Positions 56,022 through 64,000 of a DNA stretch of 64,000 bases are shown in pieces (within the stretch, counting starts at the first letter, position 1; each line of letters starts with the position of its first letter). Origin of the DNA: Melitaea cinxia (Eukaryota; Arthropoda; Insecta; Lepidoptera; Nymphalidae); NCBI RefSeq assembly GCF_905220565.1, contig NC_059398.1, forward strand, positions 4,673,177 through 4,737,176, read 5' to 3'. Below the pieces are notes generated by a model. It was not told where the DNA came from. It did not search any database and saw only the letters and a list, made by a program, of their open reading frames with translations. A program made the translations under genes and the position numbers.

Positions 56022-58007
56022 ATGGACTTAAGTCCAAGTTATCAAATAAAATATTCCTCGTTTTGGCAATCTATTAATATATTAATAACAAAACCTCATG
56101 TAGTTAGTAAAAGGTTATGGGGTTGCACAATATTAAGTAGATATTTTGTAAGAAATCATTATGATTGTTGGGAAAATATATTAAAAGCTTCTAGATTTAC
56201 ATCAGAAAATAAAAACCAGTACTTGGGTATTATCTTAGAAAAAGCAGGAATTGAAGTAATTGAAGAATGTGAGACTGAATATGAAATTATATTGGTACAA
56301 CTTTTTCCGAAGAGCTATATGGAATCAAATGCATTTCAAATTATATATAAAAATAAATCAGAAGCACGAGTAACATTTATTGATGTGACCCCTGAAGAGA
56401 ACGAGCAAAACCTGTGTCCAACATTTTCATATAGCTTATCTTTACGAGATGGCCGGGTTGTACTAGAATCTCTTGGTAAGTCATTAAAATAATTTTTCTG
56501 TTGCCAATATGTTTTCTATTTTACAAATATACAAGTTATTTTGGTATTGTTTTTTACAGACACATTGTCAAAGTCTTATGAGTGGTTGATAAATACTGTG
56601 CTACCTCAAGTTATCAAATGGTGTGATGAAATTTCTACTAAACAAACCCAAATATGTAATGGATCTTTAACATTGGTATCAAATGAAAAGTATTATATAA
56701 AATATAATGACCTTAAACAAAGATATGGCAAAGAAATGGTCAAAGTTTGTATCTCTCTCTACTTATTGTATGCTCTATTTCATATTTATTTTTAATTATT
56801 AATATTTAATTTAAGATTTGGCCAGAATGTACAGACCCAACAAAGTTTGTATATGAAGATGTAGCTATTGCTACATATTTGCTGCTGTTGTGGCAGTATG
56901 ACAGAAAACCACAAACATTCGTAGATATTGGATGCGGCAATGGCTTGCTCGTTTTTATTCTGACAATGGAAGGCCATACTGGATATGGAGTTGATGTTAG
57001 GAAAAGAAAAATATGGGATTTGTATCCTGATAACATTAAGTTAAAAGTAAGAGTTGCTTCACATTCTAATATTTCTTAATATAAGCAAAAGTATATTTCT
57101 TTTGAGTGATGATATAAACCTTTTTGTTTTTTAGGAATCAACAGTAACTCCTTTAAATATGCATATTTTTTCTAATGTTGATTGGATAATAGGAAATCAC
57201 TCAGATGAATTAACTCCATGGATACCTGTCATTGCCGCACAAAGTTGTTACAAATGTAATTTTTTCCTTCTACCATGTTGTACATATAATTTTGATGGCA
57301 CAAAGTATCAAAGACAAAATTCATCAAAAAGCCAGTATACTGAATACCTTGAATATGTTAAAGAGCTGTGTGAAAATTGTGGTTTTGAAGTAGAAATAGA
57401 CAGACTTAAGATACCAAGCACAAAGAGAATATGTTTAATAGGTAGAACAAGAACTTATATTGAGGATGAACATGAGAATTATATTTATAAAATTAAAAAT
57501 ATGATAAGTGAACAAATAGGATTAAGTGATAAAAATGAAGTAGATATAGATAACAACACTAAGGATATCAAAACTAGAGATCCTGTTGAGAAAGTGAGGA
57601 ACTGTACTCAATTAGATAAAAATGTAACTGAGTCTATAATAAAATGTATTTCAAAGTATTTGCTTGAAGGATGTGAGTTGGAGGCCACTTGGTCAAAAGG
57701 TAAGAAAGCTCCATTACAAGAACTTGTTAATCTTATACCACATGAAAAATTAAGAGCTTTAAAGTCAGAATGTGGAGGCCTACAAACTCTACTAAGGAAC
57801 AATCATCATATCTTTGATGTACAAAATGGCTGTGTAAGTCTAAGGTATCCTAGAACAATGAATGAAGTAAAGAGTCATACTAAGAGAAAGAAAAATGTTG
57901 ATAATTTAAAAATGCAAGTTAGAACGTGTTGGTTTTATAACAATCACCCACAAGGGTGTCCTTTAAACAGTGAGGTTTGTAGTTTTCTACATGCAAAAAT
58001 AGTATAA
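56022..58007 (+). CDS. Trmt44: TRMT44: tRNA (uracil-2'-O-)-methyltransferase acting on U44
   Basis: An SAM-dependent enzyme that makes 2'-O-methyluridine at position 44 of some tRNAs in the cytosol (yeast Trm44 family knowledge). Exons 56022-56475, 56560-56744, 56816-57046 and 57135-58007 join in phase (1, 0, 0) to give 580 residues. The N-terminus has SSFWQSINILITKPHVVSKR, typical of the family. The SAM-binding motif FVDIGCGNGLL is at 248-258, followed by acidic GYGVDVRKR. The last exon contains IIGNHSDELTPWIPVIAA and FFLLPCCTYNFDG, which match the conserved C-terminal half of the methyltransferase. A CCCH zinc finger (C-X9-C-X6-C-X3-H, residues 555-576) closes the protein; such fingers bind RNA. 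Donors are GTAAGT, GTTTGT (weak) and GTAAGA. Start: first ATG in a frame with an upstream stop. Convergent with PEX5. Confidence 0.92.
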
Positions 58008-58110
58008 TATACCTAAAATATAATGTACCTAACATTATATTTTAGATAGCTAAAACATTTTTTTTAAATTGTAATTATATAAAAATTAAACAAAAGTATT
58101 AATTGAAAAT

Positions 58111-58116
58111 TTTATT
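58111..58116 (-). terminator. Candidate poly(A) signal of PEX5
   Basis: TTTATT on the plus strand (AATAAA on the minus) about 145 bp beyond the PEX5 stop. It also lies about 100 bp past the TRMT44 stop, so the two 3' UTRs probably overlap or abut. Confidence 0.4.
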
Positions 58117-58261
58117 AAACCCCTAATTTTCCAGAAAAGTATAAAAAAATACATAAAATATCGCTGACATCAAAACAATAGTAACAGAATAATTAATATT
58201 GCCCACTGCCTCTAAACTATCACAATAAGAAATGCTTACAAATTTACATTATGTATGTTCT

Positions 58262-59869
58262 TCAAGAATCAACTTCAAAAAACTTATTTAATTCGCTTAA
58301 GTTTCTCTCATCAACTAACTTTGCTACATCATGCTCTCCCATAAATGAGCACACCATCCTTAAAGTAGTCCAAATTGTTGAAGAACTTGTATCAGTAGAT
58401 GATGCATTTGGATGCATACTTTTTGCTTTATATTGCTGATTTAAAGCAACCAAGAAATGTTCTGCTGCTTGTTTGTGAGCACCTAAATTCATACATGTTA
58501 TACCAACATTGTACCTAGCTCTGATAAAACCAGGTTCTAAGTTTAAAGCTTCATGGTATGCTTCAACAGCCTCTTCTGATTTGTCACTATTAGCTAGAGT
58601 TGCACCGAGTCTATTCCAAAGTTTTGCATTATCTGAAGATACCATTAAAGCTGCTTTAAAACAATCTACAGCTTTATCATATTGTTGGTTGATATTGAAT
58701 ATGACACCAAGGGCATTTTGAACATCTGCATCTATCTGTGAAGGACTCATTTGTGCAGCTTTTAAATACAATGATGTCACATATGCCTCTAATTCCTTCA
58801 AATTCATTTTTTGAGCATTGATGTCTTGTGGGCAAATGTCACTGTATTTAGGACTGGCTTTTAACCAATCCAGTAAAGTCAAATATGCATATTTACCCAT
58901 ATTTTCATTAGTATAAGCTGCGGCTAAAGTAATATAAGCCTCTAGTTGTCGAGGATCTAATTCTAATGATTTTTTCAAAGCAGTAATCGCTAATGGATCT
59001 TGTTCATTTTCTGCTTGTGTGGTTCCTAAAAGAAACCAAACTTCAGCGGAATCAGGTTGCTGTTGTGCAGCAGCTTCAAAACAAAGTACAGCACCAGGAA
59101 TATCACCCATTTTTAATTTTTCCTTACCTATTTCCAGAGCACTTTTGTTCTCTAACATTACATTACCTTCAGTAAATGAGTATTCTTTAGCTATTCCATT
59201 AGCTGTTTCATTGTTCCAATAATCTTCCACATCACTTAGCTTAGCCCATTCATCTTTATATTTTTCAGCCATTTCTTCTACTATTTCATCTTTAGTCATT
59301 TGCTTCTGTTGTCCTTCTAATGTCTCATTTAAGTTTAATTCCCCTGCACTAATTCTTTTCATAAATGACATAAACTGATTGTATGCCAGCTCATCATCTT
59401 CATTAACGCTATTGACATACTCTTGTGCTTTAGCTTTAACATCTGTATTTGATGTCATTTGCAAATTTTCTTCATTTATATATTGGATCTGTAAGTTCGA
59501 AGATGTATGTGGCTGCATTAAAGGTTGGTATGGTACGCCAAATTGTCTCATAGGAGCAGTCAATGAAGTAGAAGGACCTGCAAGCCATGGAGCAGATCTC
59601 TGTGTATATATATTTGATTTACTGCTTGTTGTAGGTAGTGGTACAGCTTTTGAAATTTTGGTTTTCTCCACCTCGGGCATGTTGTTAAGCAAGGCATTCA
59701 TATTAAAAGTTTGAGGAACTTGGGAATTTTGAGATATAAACTCATTAACAAACCTGTCCGCTTGGGACAATTTCTGTGCGGCAGATGCATCACGGCTTAC
59801 AATATTCGTAAGTTGAACAAGGGAATTATTGCCTCCACAGTCACCACCGATTAGTTTGTTTATCGACAT
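58262..59869 (-). CDS. Pex5: PEX5: peroxisomal targeting signal 1 receptor
   Basis: A cycling import receptor: its TPR domain binds C-terminal SKL-type signals in the cytosol and it docks at PEX13/PEX14 (family knowledge). A single uninterrupted 1608-nt frame gives 535 residues. The N-terminal Cys needed for monoubiquitin-driven recycling is C11 in GGDCGGNNSLVQL. FVNEF at 40-44 resembles the LVxEF PEX14-binding motif, and PQTFNMNALL follows at 52-61. Residues 243 to about 515 hold the TPRs, with LGTTQAENEQ at 281-290, LGATLANSDKSEEAVEAY at 421-438 and RYNVGITCMNLGAHKQAAEH at 452-471. I find no canonical WxxxF/Y motif although the protein has several Trp. The stop lies 254 bp from the convergent TRMT44 stop. 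Confidence 0.95.
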   Translation of the reverse strand: MSINKLIGGDCGGNNSLVQLTNIVSRDASAAQKLSQADRFVNEFISQNSQVPQTFNMNALLNNMPEVEKTKISKAVPLPTTSSKSNIYTQRSAPWLAGPSTSLTAPMRQFGVPYQPLMQPHTSSNLQIQYINEENLQMTSNTDVKAKAQEYVNSVNEDDELAYNQFMSFMKRISAGELNLNETLEGQQKQMTKDEIVEEMAEKYKDEWAKLSDVEDYWNNETANGIAKEYSFTEGNVMLENKSALEIGKEKLKMGDIPGAVLCFEAAAQQQPDSAEVWFLLGTTQAENEQDPLAITALKKSLELDPRQLEAYITLAAAYTNENMGKYAYLTLLDWLKASPKYSDICPQDINAQKMNLKELEAYVTSLYLKAAQMSPSQIDADVQNALGVIFNINQQYDKAVDCFKAALMVSSDNAKLWNRLGATLANSDKSEEAVEAYHEALNLEPGFIRARYNVGITCMNLGAHKQAAEHFLVALNQQYKAKSMHPNASSTDTSSSTIWTTLRMVCSFMGEHDVAKLVDERNLSELNKFFEVDS

Positions 59870-60096
59870 AACTAGAGTTTAAATTTAAACAACTATTGTG
59901 AGGTAAAGTGATCAACTTAATATAATTCCTTAAAAACAAATCTAAATGTTAATGTACAAAGGTCACGTTGAACTATAGCTGGGATACTATTTTCTTATAA
60001 AATGAAATACAGTTTATAAGGCAAGTCATAACAATCTTTAATCAAAGAGTATATAAAAGTATAAGATACGTAAATGTCAAATGTCAATGACTTTGG

Positions 60097-61384
60097 GCGC
60101 GTTCCACTAAAGACCCTCAACGCGATCAACCACGACCGCTGAAATTGCTGTTCCGCTCACGTAAAATACACCGGGGGCACTGTAGGTAAATTTTATAAGT
60201 GGAACGCATTTTTGGGCGCTGTCAAGTGTCAGTTGTGTGCTCGCAATATAGCGGTATGCAGCTGTGACGGTTGTGAGTATATTTCGCATGGATTGGAGTA
60301 AAACTTAATTCAAAATGGATTCCCAGGAATTTGTCATTGCGTTTTTGACTCTGCCGAATCGAGTAAAAGAATAGTGTTGGGTAGCACATGTACGATTTAC
60401 TAAAAGGTTACGTTAGTAAGGTTCGAAATGTAATAGTACCAAACGTCAATCGCTATACGGACCTAATCGGACTAATCGTACACTGTAACAGTACTGTCAA
60501 CTTGAACTACGTTCACCGCGGTCCGACGAGTTTTTATTGTACATCTATGTGTCCGAGTATCAGACTGTCCGATTGTCCGACTGTCCGAGATAATGTTATT
60601 CGTACGACGTTCGTGAACTCTAAAATGAAACAGCTATACAGCAGAACGGTACGAACGAACGATTAATTAATGTTGAATGTGTTAAGATAGTACGAGTTAC
60701 ATCGCGTGGCGCATTCTATCATTTCGCGTTTTAATATCTCTTTTTTAATCAAAGTTTTATAAACATAAGGTAAACTAATTCTTTTTACGTAAAAGTAATT
60801 TTCTTTTTGTTAGTTTTTATTTAGAGTACGTAAGTGAAAATTGAAAATTTTAGTGATTTAAAAACCCTTTTAAATACACTTTTACGTAAAAGGAATTTTC
60901 TTAACGTTATATTTATGGAAATCAAATAATGTCTATAATGAGGTTTGTTTTTTCATAATCGTATCTTTAGTGCTAGAAGACAAAAAAAATATCAAAATTA
61001 TGAAAAAATAGTATTTCAACCTGTACACTGTTTTGTAGCCAGGTACTATAAGTACTAATAGTACTAATAAAGTGTACTAGTACATTTTTCAAATGGTACG
61101 AATAGAGTACGCATCTGACAACGTCCGATTAAGCCCAAGACCATAAGAGAACATTCACAATTTGACATTGTCAGTTGTTTTTTTTTTAAATTTCCGCCAC
61201 GTTTGATGAAAGCCAACTCTGATCCACTATGTTTTCTGGGTGATGTGGTCGCTAACAGTCTTGTCAATTATTATCTCAGTGATCGCTCGCGATGACCACA
61301 GGCCTTAATAGCCTAATAAGTGGAACTATAGAAAGGGTGTTGCGGACGTTGTGGAAGTTGCGGTCGCTTAGTGGAACGCGCCCT
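60097..61384. mobile_element. Foldback MITE family F, enlarged copy
   Basis: Ends GGGCGCGTTCCACTAAAG (left) and CTTAGTGGAACGCGCCC (right) are clean inverted repeats. The inner flank at 60210-60350 repeats the complement of 14810-15000 (GGATTCCCAGGAATTTG, CATGGATTGGAGTAAAACTT), and 61150-61310 matches the other side. About 750 bp in the centre (60380-61130), with tracts such as GTACGAACGAACGATTAATT, is absent from the 14.6-kb copy. Confidence 0.7.
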
Positions 61385-61526
61385 ATATGTCTCGGATTTG
61401 TCACCGAGTTTGACACGTCATTTTTTATCTATTGTATAATAGTTTTTTTTATATAGACACCAGCAGTTTATACTAAAGCTTACTCCAAATAATTCGTCTA
61501 TATCTATATCTATCTATATATTATAT

Positions 61527-61990
61527 CTATAAAAGCGAAAGGTCACTCATCACGAAATTTCCAAAACTATAACACCTACAAACTTGAAATTTGTCAGGTA
61601 GGCTCCATATAAGACGTAGGCATCCGCTAAGAACGGATTTTACGAAACTCTTAAAACGGGGGTTGGAAGTTTGTATGAAAGTCCTCTGTTTTTGAAGTAA
61701 GAGACTTGAAATGACATGGCCATTTTTGTATGGGCGTTCGAACTTAGTGTACATCGATGACTTTTGGTGTTATAGACTCGTTATAAACTCTATATAAAAA
61801 ACCGAAAGGTCACTCATCACGAAATCTCCGAAACTATAAACCTACAAACTTGAAATTTGGCAGAGAGGTAGATTATAGTTAGTAGACGTCCGCAAAGAAC
61901 GGATTTTGGGATATTCCACCGCTAAGAGGGTTTAATTGGGTTGATAGTTTGTATGAAACATACAGCAGTTACAAATTCGCCTGATAGGTT
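61527..61990. repeat. Two tandem diverged units of an interspersed repeat
   Basis: Unit 1 starts at about 61527 and unit 2 at about 61800. Both contain GCGAAAGGTCACTCATCACG-like openings, AACTTGAAATTTG and an AAGAACGGATTTT block. The period is about 270 bp. No ORF. Confidence 0.65.
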
Positions 61991-62396
61991 ATTTATACTG
62001 AGCCTGAAAATAAAACTAAAAATGTGGTGTATAGAGAGAAAATTGACTTAACCTAAACATGTACTAAATATCATTGATAATTTGTTTATCAATGATACTT
62101 ATTTTTTTTTTTTCTAAATATTCAATTAAATATGAAATAGCACTTAATTTCGTCACTACTTTTATTTACATATTGATTATTATTTTAACAATGAAAAAAA
62201 TTGTTACTCTTAAATATCATTATTAAACTTGCATTCACACCACAAATTTTGTCTCCGCAGTTTACCGCAGGTTTGAATTTTACCCCAGATGACTAACTCG
62301 ATTTGAAATCATATATGACAAAAAAAGAGCTTAAAATAGTTTAGTCTTATTTTAATACATTTATTAAAAAATTAGACACCGATTGGAACAAACATT

Positions 62397-63000
62397 CATT
62401 ATTATTATTATTATTATTATATACTTTATTGCACTCAAAAAATAGATATAAAACATACAATAATAGAAAGGTTTATGGCAAAGGTGGACTTATCTCTGAA
62501 AGAGATTTCTTCCAGTCAACCCATGGTCATGAGTAAGTGTTTCATATAGCGAGGCAAACAGTGCAAGAAGTATTCATTCAGAAGAAAATAAAAAATAAAT
62601 AATAAATATAAAAAAAAAACACCAAAGAAAAAATAAATAAAATAAAAGAATAAAATTTATATATATATACAAAAATGTAACATACTACATATTAACAAAT
62701 ACATATAAAGATACATACATACATATTCTATAATATACAGATGATTACACATTAGCTAGTGAAAGCAAGTGTTTCTTTAATTTATATTTAAAGGAAACAA
62801 GGGAAGGACTAGTTTGAATGACTCTTGGGAGTTTGTTCCATAGTATGGAGGCGCGTACCGAATAAGAATTTAACTTAAATTTTGTATTACATTTTGGTAT
62901 GTCTAGCTTAGCTGTAATGCCAGAGCGCCTGGAACGAGTAGGAGAGGGCAGTAGGTGAAATCGGGATCGAAGATACGATGGAGCATTTGGATCGTGAAGG
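62397..63000 (-). mobile_element. Non-LTR retrotransposon 3' end (RT C-terminus and 3' UTR)
   Basis: The minus strand reads RSRRSGITAKLDIPKCNTKF, then SVRASILWNKLPRVIQTSPS and FKYKLKKHLLSLANV, with a stop at 62745. The 3' UTR contains CCATGGGTTGACTGGAAGAA, shared with the 10.8-kb element, and ends in AATAAAG and TAA repeats at 62397-62421. It is the best preserved LINE C-terminus in the window. Confidence 0.75.
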
Positions 63001-63649
63001 ATATTTTATATTCATTCGCTCTTCATAGAAATTTAGTAAGATTCAACCGGTCAAAGTCTCCCCGTACCCGCCAATTTCTGCACTGTTTTGCTCTATGTTT
63101 GGATTTAGTTTTCTTACTTTCTTTATAAGAAAATTGTATACATATTGTACACCAATGCTAACTGTAATTTGTGTACTTTATGAATATTTATAATACTATT
63201 TGTCGAGGATACGTAAAATATGTATAAATTGCTTTCAAAAAAATATCCTATTTTCTTTCCCTCTTTGGATATTATTGTCCAAAAAATGTTGTTTTTAGTT
63301 TTATCGTTGCGTTGTTCATCTTCAATACTAATTTTGACTAGTTTTTCTAAATGAAATATGAATTGCAATTGCTTTACAAGTTGTAATTGAAATGTCCACC
63401 TTTTATACTTTTTATACCAGCTATTTTAAAGTATAAAAAATAAACTTGGCTGTATCACAATATTTTTCTTTTGCTGGTAAAGCTAGATATATACTAGTGG
63501 GAAACAGAATAAGTAAAATCTACGACAAATGTATCATAATACTATATTTTTCCGACATATTTTTGTACCAAGACCATTTTTTCTCTCTCTCTGAAACAAG
63601 TGCGATTTTATAATTGGTATACGCACAACTACAACACTTTTTATACAGT
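63001..63649. other. AT-rich sequence without supported feature
   Basis: The minus-strand open frame at 63123-63368 has AT-driven composition and no family resemblance. I see no gene here. Confidence 0.5.
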
Positions 63650-63862
63650 AAACTAGCTGACCCCGCAAACGTTTCTTTGCCATTTATGTTATTAACCCGC
63701 TTAACCCCCCCCCCCCCTTATAACTTAGGGGTATGAAAAATAGATGTTGACCGATTCTCAGACCTACCCGATATGCCCACAATATTTTATTAAAATCGGT
63801 CGAGCCGTTTCGGAGGAGTTCAATGTTTAACACCATGACACGAGAATTTTATATATTAGAAT
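63650..63862 (+). repeat. Interspersed repeat (CTAGCTGACCCCGCAAACG family)
   Basis: Begins CTAGCTGACCCCGCAAACG, has a run of 12 C at about 63706-63718, then CTTATAACTTAGGGGTATG, and ends GACACGAGAATTTTATATAT. Homologous to 27130-27295. Class not certain. Confidence 0.65.
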
Positions 63863-64000
63863 TAAAGCTTAGTTCATACTCTCCAAAATAATATAAACGT
63901 TTTTGTTCAAAGTGTAGAAACTTGGGAGTTATGAGTAAAAAACTACATCTCAAGTAGCGCGCGCATAGCGAATCATATTACGCGGAAGATGCGAGGTCAA

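Overview
The window is eukaryotic nuclear DNA from an insect, most likely a moth or butterfly (Lepidoptera). It is AT-rich, carries short exons in long introns with GT-AG boundaries, and is full of short interspersed elements of lepidopteran type: tRNA-headed SINEs, RTE-like tails ending in GATGAT, foldback MITEs and 3' ends of R1-like and other non-LTR elements. One 500-N assembly gap lies at 20731-21230. I see no bacterial, viral or CRISPR features. The calls below come from reading the translations and splice signals by eye, without database searches.

Six protein-coding genes can be built exon by exon with consistent reading phase. (1) A PPM1E/PPM1F-type PP2C phosphatase, minus strand, starts at 14051 and runs off the left edge; four coding exons are visible. 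(2) A four-exon cytosolic fatty-acid-binding protein, plus strand, 16023-19901. (3) ARL6IP1, a small ER membrane-shaping protein, plus strand, 21815-22628, three exons. (4) PPIP5K (Vip1-type inositol pyrophosphate kinase/phosphatase), minus strand, 51093 to 24293: 28 coding exons totalling 4695 nt (1564 residues), plus a probable alternative first coding exon at 50250-50140. (5) TRMT44, tRNA Um44 methyltransferase, plus strand, 56022-58007, four exons. (6) PEX5, the PTS1 import receptor, minus strand, 59869-58262, one uninterrupted exon. TRMT44 and PEX5 converge with about 250 bp between their stops, ARL6IP1 and PPIP5K converge, and the phosphatase and FABP genes diverge. The genes have unrelated housekeeping roles and do not form a pathway cluster.

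Most of the remaining sequence is transposable-element debris in introns and spacers. Notable items are: a Harbinger-like element with a TTA target duplication and a 21-codon relic ORF (30054-31615); inside it, a near-perfect foldback of tRNA-like sequence with 138-nt arms (30490-30788); two Tigger/pogo-like MITEs with TA duplications; a 136-bp palindromic MITE just upstream of the alternative PPIP5K first exon; and a large foldback family with three copies. The most unusual pattern is that four PPIP5K introns begin with minisatellites lying within about 6-30 bp of the 5' splice site, all ACC/CAC-rich on the coding strand. The right end (60-64 kb) is repeats with no gene that I can support.
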